A stretch of DNA of 64,000 bases, from NCBI RefSeq assembly GCF_042658685.1, contig NZ_JBHSQY010000031.1; one strand, 5' to 3'. Positions within the stretch are counted from its first letter, which is position 1; each line of letters starts with the position of its first letter. The notes beneath the pieces were generated by a model. It had not been told where the DNA came from, ran no database searches, and saw nothing but the letters and a program-made list of their open reading frames with translations. Below are positions 1 through 9,547 of the stretch, piece by piece. Source of the stretch: Macrococcoides bohemicum. GTDB taxonomy: Bacteria; Bacillota; Bacilli; Staphylococcales; Staphylococcaceae. A program made the position numbers and the translations under genes.

Positions 1-1
1 A

Positions 2-385
2 AATACAAAAAAAGTAATCGCGTTTCTTTCAAATCACGATAAAGTCGCGTGGATTAAATATGCAGATACACCAGAGAGTCCACACAAAACATTACAAGAA
101 AAATATTTACCTAAAGGTGCAGGTTCTATCTTTACGTTCGGAGTTAAGGGTGGACGTGAAGCTGGTAAGAAGTTTATCGAATCACTTGAGCTCTTCTCTT
201 TACTTGCAAATGTTGGAGATGCAAAATCACTTATCATTCATCCCGCTTCTACTACACATGCACAACTTACAGAAGCTGAACAGCTCGCAGCAGGTGTAAG
301 TCCAGAAACGATTCGAATTTCTATTGGTATTGAACATATTGATGATATCATCGCAGACCTGGAACAAGGATTAAGTGTGATTTAA
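2..385 (+). CDS. metY: O-acetylhomoserine sulfhydrylase (C-terminal part)
   Basis: This is the last 127 codons of a gene that begins before the window. The frame contains the C-terminal signature of the PLP-dependent Cys/Met metabolism family: LPKGAGSIFTFGVKGG, then SLLANVGDAKSLIIHPASTT and ISIGIEHIDDIIADL. These enzymes make homocysteine from O-acetylhomoserine and sulfide in the cytosol. The stop codon lies directly against the TTG start of the next gene, the homoserine acyltransferase that makes the substrate, so the two are probably translationally coupled. The PLP lysine and the start are outside the window. Cystathionine gamma-synthase is a less likely reading, because the long SIFTFGVKGG region is typical of MetY. 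Confidence 0.9.
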   Translation, partial: NTKKVIAFLSNHDKVAWIKYADTPESPHKTLQEKYLPKGAGSIFTFGVKGGREAGKKFIESLELFSLLANVGDAKSLIIHPASTTHAQLTEAEQLAAGVSPETIRISIGIEHIDDIIADLEQGLSVI

Positions 386-1171
386 TTGAATATTCCTCGT
401 ATCCTTATCATTAATTTAATGCCAAATAAATTCGAGACGGAACTGCAATTTAAACATCATTTTAAAACAGCTATGATTGATTTTTTATATTTAAAGACAC
501 ATCGAGCAAATACTGAAAAGAGAAATTATGCTATGCAACATTATATAAATTTCGACCAAGCTAAACAACACGATTATGATGCGTTAATCGTAACAGGAGC
601 ACCTGTAGAGCATCTCCCTTTTGCATCTGTGTATTATTATGATGAACTTAAAAGCATCATAGATTGGTCTAAAGCACAACAACAAACGCGTTTATTTATT
701 TGCTGGGCAACACAATTTGCACTACATCACTATTACAATATTGAGAAATTCACTTTTAAAGGTAATGATAAATTGTTTGGCGTTTATTCTTATGATGTTC
801 TAGCAGATCATCCTTTAACAAAAAATTTTCAAAGCTATTATATACCCCAATCTCGTTATACTAATTTTGGGATACAGGATATTAAAGATAAGACTGACTT
901 AACCATAATCAGCACTCATCCTGAATTTGGTGCAGATTTATTAATTTCAAAAGATAATAAAGACATTTATATAAATGGTCATTTAGAGTATGCACCTAAT
1001 ACGCTTCATACGGAATATATTCGTGATTGCAAAAAAGGGCTAACAATTTCATTACCTGAAAATTACTATGCTCATGATAATTCTAGTAATTTGGTAATGC
1101 GACGTTGGAAGCCTTTTGCTGATTCATTTTTCAATGCCTTTGTAACTATGGTTACTGATAAAAGCAAGTAA
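386..1171 (+). CDS. metA: Homoserine O-acetyltransferase, MetA family
   Basis: The 261-aa product matches the MetA family: ILIINLMPNKFETELQ at the N-terminus, LIVTGAPVEHLPF and the nucleophile in LFICWATQ (Cys106), with GHLEY supplying His199 and Glu201. It activates homoserine for methionine synthesis; Gram-positive members usually use acetyl-CoA despite the homoserine succinyltransferase family name. The start is a TTG immediately after the metY stop. The first ATG (codon 12) falls inside the conserved INLMP motif, so the TTG is preferred. An AAGGA lies about 15 nt upstream, rather far, which fits reinitiation. It is shorter than the 300-odd residues of many MetA proteins because the N-terminal leader is minimal. 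Confidence 0.88.
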   Translation: MNIPRILIINLMPNKFETELQFKHHFKTAMIDFLYLKTHRANTEKRNYAMQHYINFDQAKQHDYDALIVTGAPVEHLPFASVYYYDELKSIIDWSKAQQQTRLFICWATQFALHHYYNIEKFTFKGNDKLFGVYSYDVLADHPLTKNFQSYYIPQSRYTNFGIQDIKDKTDLTIISTHPEFGADLLISKDNKDIYINGHLEYAPNTLHTEYIRDCKKGLTISLPENYYAHDNSSNLVMRRWKPFADSFFNAFVTMVTDKSK

Positions 1172-1297
1172 TAATATTAAAAATTCACAAAAATTTAATC
1201 ATTGTGTTAATTCCTATTAAATACATTCCTTTCGTTAGAATTACTTAATTATTTGCGTTACGATAAGAGTAATACTATGCGCAAAGGAATGTTCATT

Positions 1298-3952
1298 ATG
1301 AAAAATGAAAAATGGTATCAACTCACGATCGATGACACGATCCTTGCATTTCACACCTCTATAAAAAGCGGTTTGTCCCATGAACAAGTTGAAGCAAACC
1401 GGTTAACTTATGGTCTTAATGCACTTCCAGCAAAGCGAGAAAAACCTAAAATCATTAAGTTTTTCGGCCACTTTAACGATATTTTAATATATGTATTACT
1501 AATTGCTGCAGCTATTACAGGATTTTTAGGACACTTTCTCGATATGTCGGTTATCATTCTTGTTGCAGTTATTAATGCAATCATTGGTTATGTACAGGAA
1601 TCTCGTGCTGAAAAAGCTTTAGAAAGCATTCGTAAAATGATGACGAGTGAGGCTGTAGTAATTCGTGATGGCCGTAGTCAAACTATTCCCGGCGAACAAT
1701 TGACAATCGGAGATATCGTTATTTTATCATCCGGTGAGAAGATACCTGCAGACTTACGTTTAATCGAAGCGAATAATCTAAAGATTGAAGAGTCTGCTTT
1801 AACCGGCGAATCTGTCCCAGTCCAAAAAAATACATGTAAAATCTCAGAAGATGCTGCACTCGGTGATAGAAAAAATATGGCTTATTCAAGCTCATCTATT
1901 ACTTCAGGTTCTGGGATAGGTGTAGTTGTTGCAATCGGAAAAGACACTGAACTTGGTAAAATTAATCAGGCAATGACTGACACAGAACAGATGACGACCC
2001 CATTGATGCAACAAACGGGTCAATTCGGTAAATCAGTGAGTATTGGTATTGTTGTAATTTCTATCGCAATTTATTTATTTGGTTTGTTTTATCACAATTA
2101 TCCAGCAGACGAACTAATCTTATCTGTTATCGCGCTTGCAGTTGGTGCTATACCTGAAGGATTACCTGCTGTTATTTCAATTATTTTAGCACTTGGCGTA
2201 CAGTCGATGGCAAAGAATAATGCAATCGTAAAGAACTTGCCTTCAGTGGAAACTTTAGGTTCAGTTTCAGTTATTTGTACCGATAAAACTGGTACGCTTA
2301 CAAAAAACGAAATGACTGTGACTTCAATTGATTTAATGCATAATCGTTATAAAGTTACGGGCACAGGTTATGAGCCAATCGGAGAAATTATACCCGAGCT
2401 AACTGAAACACCCGAAACAGAACAAGAATTATACCAGTTCCTAACATGCGTCAAAACAGTCAATGAAGCACGTCTCTCACAAGATGAAAATGGTCATTTT
2501 CAAATTACCGGTGAGCCTACTGAAGGCTGCTTAATGACACTCGCCCAAAAAACTGATTTAGAAATTCCAAACTTACAGGCAATCGGTAAAATCCCTTTTG
2601 ATTCACTATATAAATATATGGCATATCTCGTCGAAGATCAGGGCAAGAAACGTATTTATATTAAAGGAGCACCTGACAGAATATTCGATCGTGTATTTAC
2701 CAATGCTGATGATAGACAAGTATGGGAAGATAAATTAAGTGTAATCGCTAAAGAAGGTAAACGATTAATTGCTGCAGGATATAAAGATGTGCCTAATGAT
2801 ACAACTACACTTTCACATGACGATTTACAAAGTGGCATCACTTTACTTGGGTTAGTAGGGATTATAGATCCACCACGTGAATCTTCAATAAAAGCGGTAA
2901 ATGAATGTCAAAAAGCTGGAATTGCAGTAAAAATGATTACAGGTGACCATAAAGAAACTGCAATGGCGATTGGGAAACAACTCGGAATCGGTGATGGTAC
3001 AAAGGCTATCGAAGGTCGCGAACTAGATAATATGGATGAAGAAACACTATACCAATCAGCGATTGAATACGATGTGTTTGCAAGAACAAGTCCGGAGAAT
3101 AAATTACAACTCGTAAAAGCATTGCAAAAACATGACGAAATAACATCGATGACCGGTGATGGTGTTAACGACGCACCAGCATTAAAACGCGCCGATATCG
3201 GTGTTGCAATGGGCATTAAAGGAACTGAAGTGTCTAAAGATGCTGCGCGTATGATACTGGTTGATGATAATTTTGAAACAATTGTAGATGCAGTACGTGA
3301 AGGACGTCGTGTCTATGATAATCTGAAGAAAACAATACTATTCATTTTACCGACAAACGGTTCTCAAGGATTACTCATTTTAACAGCGATTCTATTTGGT
3401 ATTTCCATACCACTTACTCCTGTCCAAGTACTTTGGGTGAACATGGTAACAGCGATTACCATATCTTTTGCGCTTGCATTTGAACCACTAGAACCTGGTG
3501 CAATGAACAGAAAGCCAAGGCATAAATCTACACCGCTACTAAGTAATTATTTCTTATTTAGAATACTACTCGTATCAGTCATTGTAGCTGGTGGAATACT
3601 TCTTGCAAATATGTACTTGAGCCATCTAAATTTACATAAAACTGTACTGAATACAATCACATTGCAATCACTAGTATTTGCATTAATCTTCCATCTATTT
3701 AATTGCCGACACTTAAATCAATTTGCAATCAATCAAGATTTCTTTAAGAACAAAGTCGCATTTATCGTAACTGGTTTACTCATCACACTACAATTACTCA
3801 TTACGTATGTGCCATTCTTTAATACGATATTAAAAACTGCCCCACTGACATTTTCACAATGGATGATTCCCATAGGTATCGGAACTGCTGTTTTTATCCT
3901 GATTGAAATCGAGAAATGGGTCACAAGAAACATATTTAAATATGAAGCATAA
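1298..3952 (+). CDS. P-type cation (Ca2+-type) ATPase
   Basis: 884-aa P2-type ATPase. The actuator motif ALTGES (Thr169-Ser172), the phosphorylated Asp329 in CTDKTGTLT, and the hinge TGDGVNDAPA from about residue 619 are all present, with an N-terminal cation ATPase domain and a C-terminal block of membrane helices. Members of this PacL/YloB-like group pump Ca2+ (sometimes Mn2+) out of the cytosol; the exact ion is inferred. The longer frame opens at a TTG at 1253, but the ATG at 1298 has AAAGGA nine bases upstream and starts MKNEKWYQL, so I use it. It stands alone between metA and a structured repeat. No regulator is adjacent. Confidence 0.85.
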   Translation: MKNEKWYQLTIDDTILAFHTSIKSGLSHEQVEANRLTYGLNALPAKREKPKIIKFFGHFNDILIYVLLIAAAITGFLGHFLDMSVIILVAVINAIIGYVQESRAEKALESIRKMMTSEAVVIRDGRSQTIPGEQLTIGDIVILSSGEKIPADLRLIEANNLKIEESALTGESVPVQKNTCKISEDAALGDRKNMAYSSSSITSGSGIGVVVAIGKDTELGKINQAMTDTEQMTTPLMQQTGQFGKSVSIGIVVISIAIYLFGLFYHNYPADELILSVIALAVGAIPEGLPAVISIILALGVQSMAKNNAIVKNLPSVETLGSVSVICTDKTGTLTKNEMTVTSIDLMHNRYKVTGTGYEPIGEIIPELTETPETEQELYQFLTCVKTVNEARLSQDENGHFQITGEPTEGCLMTLAQKTDLEIPNLQAIGKIPFDSLYKYMAYLVEDQGKKRIYIKGAPDRIFDRVFTNADDRQVWEDKLSVIAKEGKRLIAAGYKDVPNDTTTLSHDDLQSGITLLGLVGIIDPPRESSIKAVNECQKAGIAVKMITGDHKETAMAIGKQLGIGDGTKAIEGRELDNMDEETLYQSAIEYDVFARTSPENKLQLVKALQKHDEITSMTGDGVNDAPALKRADIGVAMGIKGTEVSKDAARMILVDDNFETIVDAVREGRRVYDNLKKTILFILPTNGSQGLLILTAILFGISIPLTPVQVLWVNMVTAITISFALAFEPLEPGAMNRKPRHKSTPLLSNYFLFRILLVSVIVAGGILLANMYLSHLNLHKTVLNTITLQSLVFALIFHLFNCRHLNQFAINQDFFKNKVAFIVTGLLITLQLLITYVPFFNTILKTAPLTFSQWMIPIGIGTAVFILIEIEKWVTRNIFKYEA

Positions 3953-3959
3953 CTATGAT

Positions 3960-4108
3960 GAGAGGCTGGGACAGAAGTGTTCTGCCACAAGCAAAAACCG
4001 AACAAAACTAATAAATCGTTCTTTGATTTATAGTTTTTTGTTCGGTTTTTGTCGTAGGGGCAACTTCTGTTCCGCCGTTTAAGCTGTTAAACAGAAGAGG
4101 GCTAAGAC
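3960..4108. repeat. Structured intergenic repeat / bidirectional terminator
   Basis: The gap between the ATPase and hssS holds nested inverted repeats. An inner pair (3993-4017 against 4025-4050, near-perfect, with ACCGAACAAAA arms) sits inside an outer pair (ACAGAAGT at 3971-3978 and ACTTCTGT at 4063-4070). The opening words GAGGCTGGGACAGAA resemble the intergenic repeats scattered through staphylococcal genomes. The T-rich right arm would also end transcription from the ATPase. Repeat-family membership is inference from memory; no second copy is evident in this window. Confidence 0.5.
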
Positions 4109-4130
4109 TCATGTCGCACCCGCTTATTTA

Positions 4131-5483
4131 TTAAAGTAATTCAATTATTATCGTTGTTCCTTTATCTATCTCACTATCGATATCGATAGTAAAGTCATGT
4201 ACATCTAAAATCACTTTTACGATTGCCATTCCTAATCCATTTGATGTGATATTATCTTCGTTCACATTCGACTTATAGAAACGCTCAAAAATCATTTTTC
4301 TCGTCTCATCAGTCATCCCATAGCCATGATCTTCAATAATGAATAGTTTATTATCCTGTTCTTCTTTCAGTTCAATATGAATTTCACTGTCATTCGGACT
4401 ATATTTAATCGCATTCGATAATAAATTAGTAATCATTTGATAGCATAGATCTCTATTTCCCAGGACATATACATCTTCTAACGTGGTACTCAAAAATATA
4501 TCTTTCTGATTAATTGTATACATATTATCTCGAATAACTTCCTGAATAAGCATTTTAAAATTAAAGTTTTGTTTCGTTAATGATATTTTATTCTGCTCAA
4601 TTGAGGCTAAAAGTAATAACTGCTTCGTCAGACCACTTAAACGTAATGATTGATGTTCAATCTGATTAAGTAAACTCAAATCTTCTGTATCTTTGAATTT
4701 ATTTATTTGCCCGATTAAGTTAGTAATCGGAGATTGTATTTCATGACTTACATTTGCCACAAATCGCTGATTGATTTCTTCATGTTGCTTAATCTTCTTA
4801 CTCATCTCATTCATTTCTTCAGCAAGAACACCTAATTCATCTTTACGATCAACCGTTGTTTGGTAACCACTTTGTTCACCAATGCGTTGCGCGGCTTTTT
4901 TTAGTTCGATTACCGGGTGCACAATATATTTTGATGAAATAAAGACAAGTAACATCGATATAAGAATAGTTAATACAAGCAATACTGCTAAAAATGAGCG
5001 GAATTCATTCATACTTTCGCCAACATCGGGTCTTATAAATACTGTATATTGCTGATGATTGATGCGCATTTTCGTTCCTACTGTATTGCTTGATTCATTA
5101 TCAAAAAATCCAGTGATGAATAGATTGAATGGTCGATTTTTAATACCGTGATAAACGCCGTCTCGTTCCATTTTAATTTCATCTAATCTAAGGTTATCTA
5201 TCCTGAACTTTGTGCCATAATTCTGTTTTGAATCGTTGTTATTAATCGCCAGTACTTGAAAATTCAAATTTCCAAGTTGGGTAAAGAATTCTTGTGGTTT
5301 TATTTGAGGGTGTTTTTCAATATATTTTTTTTGAGATAATAGTACTTGCGTTACCCTTGCATCATTTTGTTCTTTCAATGTGACGTGATAATACATATTA
5401 GCAATAACAAAAGCAATTACTGCACTAATGAGCATGACATGGAGCGTTGTAACAATAAACCTTGTTGATAAATGTTTAAACAT
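4131..5483 (-). CDS. hssS: Haem sensor histidine kinase HssS
   Basis: The 450-aa membrane kinase has TM helices near residues 9-30 and 162-185 around an extracytoplasmic sensor, then HAMP, the H-box FVANVSHEIQSP (His247), an N-box NLLSNAIKYS and G-boxes. Length and the phosphoacceptor position agree with staphylococcal HssS (about 457 aa). It senses haem stress at the membrane and phosphorylates HssR. Its start overlaps the end of hssR by 8 nt, so the two form an operon. Assignment rests on the neighbouring HssR, the HrtAB-type transporter and the HssR box rather than on the poorly conserved sensor domain. Confidence 0.9.
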   Translation of the reverse strand: MFKHLSTRFIVTTLHVMLISAVIAFVIANMYYHVTLKEQNDARVTQVLLSQKKYIEKHPQIKPQEFFTQLGNLNFQVLAINNNDSKQNYGTKFRIDNLRLDEIKMERDGVYHGIKNRPFNLFITGFFDNESSNTVGTKMRINHQQYTVFIRPDVGESMNEFRSFLAVLLVLTILISMLLVFISSKYIVHPVIELKKAAQRIGEQSGYQTTVDRKDELGVLAEEMNEMSKKIKQHEEINQRFVANVSHEIQSPITNLIGQINKFKDTEDLSLLNQIEHQSLRLSGLTKQLLLLASIEQNKISLTKQNFNFKMLIQEVIRDNMYTINQKDIFLSTTLEDVYVLGNRDLCYQMITNLLSNAIKYSPNDSEIHIELKEEQDNKLFIIEDHGYGMTDETRKMIFERFYKSNVNEDNITSNGLGMAIVKVILDVHDFTIDIDSEIDKGTTIIIELL

Positions 5484-6147
5484 GATGCACCTTATACCCT
5501 AAACCACGTACTGTTACGATTTCCATTTGCGTATCATAATTTTCTAATCGCTTCCGTATGCGTTTAATATGAACATCCACGGTACGTTCATCTCCCTCAA
5601 AATCCAGTCCCCAAATTGCTTCAATTAATTGCTCTCGAGTAGCGATATTAGGTTGGTGTTTAACTAAATAATACAGAAGTTCAAATTCTTTTCGCGGCAA
5701 ATAAAGTGTGTCCTGATGAATATGAAGTTCATATGTATCCTGATCAAGTTCCACATTACCTATTTTTATCGATGTGATATCTAAGTTATAACGTTTTAAG
5801 ATTGCATTCGCTCTAAAAAGTAATTCGTCAAACTCAAAAGGCTTTGTAACATAGTCATCGCTACCCGTTTCAAAAGCGATGCGTTTATCACCCAATGCAT
5901 CACGTGCTGTAAGCATAATAACCGGTAGTTGATAACTTTCTTTTATGGTTTCACACAATTCAAACCCGTTCATCCCCGGCATCATAATATCAACTACACA
6001 CAAATCTATCTTCTCATTTTCCAGTACTTTAAGAGCAACCTCTCCACTTTCCGCACTAAATACTTCATAATGATGTTTTATAAATCCTTCCACTACTTGA
6101 TTTCTTATACTTTGTTCATCATCTACAATTAAAATTTTATTTTTCAT
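5476..6147 (-). CDS. hssR: Haem response regulator HssR (OmpR family)
   Basis: 223-aa regulator with a receiver domain (phosphoacceptor Asp53 in VVDIMMPGMNG, Lys in YVTKPFEF) and an OmpR winged helix (ERTVDVHIKRIRKRL, VRGLGYKV). Phosphorylated HssR activates hrt transcription at a direct repeat, and that repeat lies just upstream. The frame opens further upstream, but the ATG at 6147 starts MKNKILIVDD and has AAAGGAG eight bases before it. The 5' end is divergent from hrtB with an 81-nt gap, so one short region serves both promoters. Confidence 0.92.
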   Translation of the reverse strand: MKNKILIVDDEQSIRNQVVEGFIKHHYEVFSAESGEVALKVLENEKIDLCVVDIMMPGMNGFELCETIKESYQLPVIMLTARDALGDKRIAFETGSDDYVTKPFEFDELLFRANAILKRYNLDITSIKIGNVELDQDTYELHIHQDTLYLPRKEFELLYYLVKHQPNIATREQLIEAIWGLDFEGDERTVDVHIKRIRKRLENYDTQMEIVTVRGLGYKVHHV

Positions 6148-6162
6148 CCAATATACTCCTTT

Positions 6163-6182
6163 GTTCATATTCTGTTCATATT
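6163..6182 (+). promoter_or_regulatory. HssR box (direct repeat)
   Basis: GTTCATATT-CT-GTTCATATT is an exact match to the published HssR-binding direct repeat with a 2-nt spacer. It sits 15 nt upstream of the hssR start and 46 nt upstream of hrtB, in the shared promoter region, as in S. aureus. It supports haem-induced expression of the transporter. Confidence 0.92.
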
Positions 6183-6228
6183 GATTGTTTATGATAACAC
6201 TATCAACAAAACGAGAAGGGTGATCATT

Positions 6229-7254
6229 ATGAATTTAGCACTTAAAGAAATTAAGTATTACAAAATGAAATATGTATTGATTGCTGCAATCATATTTCTA
6301 TTAGCATTCCTGGTATTATTTGTTTCAAGTTTAGCACAAGGTTTAGGAAAAGATAATATTTCATTTATAGAACATATGGATGGTAAGTATTTTGTCGTAT
6401 CAGAAGATGCAGATAACAATTTGCTCAACGCACCACTTGATAAAGAAGATGTAAAAGTTTTAAAAGATTTTAATATTCCTTTAGTTCAGATGCAACCGAT
6501 TAAAATTCAAAACAACGATAAGTTTTTACTGACTACCATTTCTAAATTACATGCATTGCCAAAAGATGGCGATGTCGCTTTAGATGTTCATCTTAACAAA
6601 TCATATGACTTAAAAGATAAACTAAATATTGTAGATAGCGAAGAAAATTTACGTATTTCAGACTTTGAAAAATTTCAAATGTATTCGCACATGCCTGTTG
6701 GTCTTGTTAATCAAGCAACTTATAACAAAGTTGTACCTCATGAAGCAATCAACACAGCAATCATTAATCAGCATGTATTAGACAATGTTTCAATTAAAGA
6801 TTTAAAACAAAACTTAAAACATTCTAAAATCATAACACCTGAAGATGCGATGAAAGCTATCCCAAGTTATGAAGCTGAGCAAATGCCTTTAAACTTAATG
6901 GTATTTTTCTTATTTTTAATCTCAGCTATCGTCATCACGGTATTCTTCTATATCATTACGATTCAGAAGACAACTGAATACGGCATTTTAAAAGCGATTG
7001 GAACAAGTCATAAAAAACTTATATTTAAACTGATTCAGGAAGTATTTATTATAGTAATTTTTAGTGTGTCATTAGCTATCATTATTATTACCGCTATCAA
7101 TAACTTTATGCCGCCAGGCATGCCATTTTATCTAAATAATAATCTTATTATGATTCTAGCTGGACTGTTCTTATTTGTATCGTTTATTGGTGTAATGTTA
7201 TCTATCGTCAAGGTGCTTAAGATTGATCCAATAGAAGCAATAGGAGGAGAATAA
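6229..7254 (+). CDS. hrtB: Haem-regulated transporter permease HrtB
   Basis: 341-aa FtsX/MacB-type permease: one N-terminal TM (about 12-35), a large extracellular domain, then three TM helices from about residue 225 on, with the TTEYGILKAIGTSHKKL signature between the second and third helices and a terminal DPIEAIGGE. It pairs with HrtA to relieve haem toxicity at the membrane. The ATG at 6229 follows GAGAAGGG with normal spacing; the longer TTG frame would run through the HssR box. In S. aureus the ATPase gene comes first (hrtA-hrtB); here the permease is first and the ATPase follows after one base. Confidence 0.9.
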   Translation: MNLALKEIKYYKMKYVLIAAIIFLLAFLVLFVSSLAQGLGKDNISFIEHMDGKYFVVSEDADNNLLNAPLDKEDVKVLKDFNIPLVQMQPIKIQNNDKFLLTTISKLHALPKDGDVALDVHLNKSYDLKDKLNIVDSEENLRISDFEKFQMYSHMPVGLVNQATYNKVVPHEAINTAIINQHVLDNVSIKDLKQNLKHSKIITPEDAMKAIPSYEAEQMPLNLMVFFLFLISAIVITVFFYIITIQKTTEYGILKAIGTSHKKLIFKLIQEVFIIVIFSVSLAIIIITAINNFMPPGMPFYLNNNLIMILAGLFLFVSFIGVMLSIVKVLKIDPIEAIGGE

Positions 7255-7255
7255 T

Positions 7256-7927
7256 ATGATTCACGTGAAACATCTTTCAAAATCATTTAAACAGGGTGAT
7301 ACTGAAGTTACAGTATTAAAAGATATAAATTTTGAAGTCGCACCAGGTGAAGTCGTTTGTCTATATGGGCCATCTGGTTCCGGGAAAAGTACACTACTCA
7401 CGATTATTGGTGCGTTACTTAAACCAACAAGTGGTGATGTACTAATTGATAATCGATCAATAACTACATTGAAACAGCATGAGCTTACACAACTTCGTTT
7501 AAGTGAAATAGGCTTTATCTTTCAAGCCTCACATCTTGTACCATTCTTAAAAGTGAAAGAACAACTTATGCATGTAGCGCTTGAAAATAAAATGGAGAAG
7601 AAAAAAGCGAGTAAACGTGCTGATGAATTACTCAATACTTTCGGACTTGGACATCGTACAAAACAATATCCAAAAAATTTATCAGGTGGAGAAAAACAAC
7701 GTGTTGCCATTGCACGTGCCTTTATGAATGAACCTTCATTAATTCTTGCTGACGAACCTACAGCAAGTCTTGATTTTGAGCGTGCAACACAAGTCATTGA
7801 AGCGATTCGTGAACGTGTAAAAGCACAACAAAGTGCTTGTATCATCATCACTCACGATGATCGTATTTTTAAATATGCTGATCATCTTTATCGTTTAGAA
7901 GGTGGAAAGATGGTAAAAGAAAGATAA
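7256..7927 (+). CDS. hrtA: Haem-regulated transporter ATPase HrtA
   Basis: 223-aa ABC ATPase of the MacB/LolD class with Walker A GPSGSGKS, Q-loop IFQASHLVPF, signature LSGGEKQR, Walker B LILADEPTAS and H-loop IITHD. It powers HrtB at the cytoplasmic face. The ATG begins one base after the hrtB stop, with AGGAGGA inside the hrtB 3' end as ribosome site. The gene ends just before a strong hairpin. HrtA rather than a lantibiotic or cell-wall antibiotic exporter is chosen because of the adjacent HssRS and HssR box. Confidence 0.9.
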   Translation: MIHVKHLSKSFKQGDTEVTVLKDINFEVAPGEVVCLYGPSGSGKSTLLTIIGALLKPTSGDVLIDNRSITTLKQHELTQLRLSEIGFIFQASHLVPFLKVKEQLMHVALENKMEKKKASKRADELLNTFGLGHRTKQYPKNLSGGEKQRVAIARAFMNEPSLILADEPTASLDFERATQVIEAIRERVKAQQSACIIITHDDRIFKYADHLYRLEGGKMVKER

Positions 7928-7935
7928 GTATACAC

Positions 7936-7975
7936 AAAATAAACCAAAGACATATTAACGTCTTTGGTTTATTTT
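7936..7975. terminator. Bidirectional terminator hrtA / actP
   Basis: A perfect 16-bp stem (AAAATAAACCAAAGAC and its complement) with an 8-nt loop, A-rich on the left and T-rich on the right, lies between the convergent hrtA and acetate symporter genes. It can end transcription in both directions. Confidence 0.9.
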
Positions 7976-7999
7976 TATGGGAGAATTTCTTATTTTTCT

Positions 8000-9547
8000 T
8001 TAATGTGTAACTTCTGAAGTTGCGATACCAGTCACTGACTTAACTTGAACTTCCTTAAATTTCTCTTCTGTATCTGCCTTACCTAAAAATGTACCTAGAA
8101 ATGCAGCGATGAACCCTGCTGGTACAGAAATAATCGCTGGATTTGCAAGCGGGAAAATAGGGTCCATATTAATAAAACCTGTTCCTGCCGGATTCATAAC
8201 ATTCGGACTTAAAATCACTAATATAATAGATGTCAAAAGCCCTACAACGATTCCTGCTATAGCACCTTGCGTATTAAATCTCTTCCAGAATATCGTATAA
8301 ACGATTACCGGTAAGTTTGCACTCGCTGCTACACAGAATGCCAAAGATACTAAGAAAGCAACGTTCATATTTTGTGCAAATAGCGCTAATATAATTGAAA
8401 GAATAGCAACTGCTAATGAGGCAATCTTTGCTGCACTCATTTGTTCTTTCTCACTAATGTTACCCTTCTTAATAATCTCACCATAAATATCATGTGCAAA
8501 TGCAGAAGCACCCGATAACACAAGACCTGCAACAACCGCTAAAATCGTTGCAAATGCTACTGCGCATACAAATGACATGAGTAAATCTCCGCCAAGTTTA
8601 TCTGCCAGTAACGGTGCAGCCATATTTCCAGCAGGATTCGCTTTTAAAATTTCTTCTCGAGATAAAAGACTAGCAGCACCAAAACCTAAGAATATGGTTA
8701 AGATATAAAATATACCGATAATCCAGGTAGCCCACATTACAGAACTTCTTGCTGTTTTAGCGTCACTTACCGTAAAGAAACGCATTAAAATATGGGGTAA
8801 ACCTGCCGTTCCAAATAACAGGGCAATAATCAGTGAAATATTATCAAGGGGTGATTTACCTTGCGAACCTGGATTAATATATTCTCCTTTAAAGTCAGCT
8901 GATTTAATATTTTTCATCTGACCAAACATTTCAGCAATGCTGAAGTTAAAGTGTTTTAATACTAGAAAAGAAATGATGAGCGTTCCAACCATTAGAAGAA
9001 TTGCTTTGACCATCTGAACCCAACTTGTTGCCGTCATCCCACCAAACAATACATAAACCGTCATCATAATACCGACTATAATAACAGCCCAAGTATATGG
9101 AATATTAAATAACAGTTGAATTAATGCACCTGCTCCAACAAGTTGTGCTAACATATAGAATATTACAATCGTGATTGATGAAACTGCAGCCATTGCACGC
9201 ACTTTCTTTAATTCAAAACGTGCTGCGATCATATCTGCTAAAGTATATTTCCCTAAATTTCTTAATGGTTCAGCAACGATGTATAATACAATTAAATACG
9301 CTGTTAAATATCCAATACTATAGAAGAAGCCATCGAATCCCCAAAGTGCGATAGCTCCAGCAATACCTAGAAATGATGCTGCCGATAAATAATCTCCTGC
9401 AATCGCTAAACCATTTTGCCAACCCGTTAAACCTCCACCAGCAGTATAAAAATCTTCGGCAGAATTCGTTCTTTTTGAAGCAAAATATGTAATAAGTAGC
9501 GTTAAACTTACAAAAAATAAAAACATGATAATGACTGTCATATTCAT
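8000..9547 (-). CDS. actP: Cation/acetate symporter (SSS family)
   Basis: 515-aa sodium:solute symporter with about 13 membrane helices. Family features include TAGGGLTGWQNGLAIAGDYLSAASFLG near the N-terminus and GTAGLPHILMRFFTV in the middle, both characteristic of the ActP/YwcA branch that takes up acetate and other short monocarboxylates. Its ATG overlaps the stop of the upstream DUF485 gene by 4 nt, the same pair found as yjcH-actP in enterobacteria and ywcB-ywcA in Bacillus. Acetate is the family-level inference; pyruvate or propionate are possible. Confidence 0.87.
   Translation of the reverse strand: MNMTVIIMFLFFVSLTLLITYFASKRTNSAEDFYTAGGGLTGWQNGLAIAGDYLSAASFLGIAGAIALWGFDGFFYSIGYLTAYLIVLYIVAEPLRNLGKYTLADMIAARFELKKVRAMAAVSSITIVIFYMLAQLVGAGALIQLLFNIPYTWAVIIVGIMMTVYVLFGGMTATSWVQMVKAILLMVGTLIISFLVLKHFNFSIAEMFGQMKNIKSADFKGEYINPGSQGKSPLDNISLIIALLFGTAGLPHILMRFFTVSDAKTARSSVMWATWIIGIFYILTIFLGFGAASLLSREEILKANPAGNMAAPLLADKLGGDLLMSFVCAVAFATILAVVAGLVLSGASAFAHDIYGEIIKKGNISEKEQMSAAKIASLAVAILSIILALFAQNMNVAFLVSLAFCVAASANLPVIVYTIFWKRFNTQGAIAGIVVGLLTSIILVILSPNVMNPAGTGFINMDPIFPLANPAIISVPAGFIAAFLGTFLGKADTEEKFKEVQVKSVTGIATSEVTH

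Noticed and set aside
34..299. Frames on both strands over the metY tail
   Set aside because: They overlap the metY frame, which has clear family motifs; codon use and lack of ribosome sites mark them as shadows.
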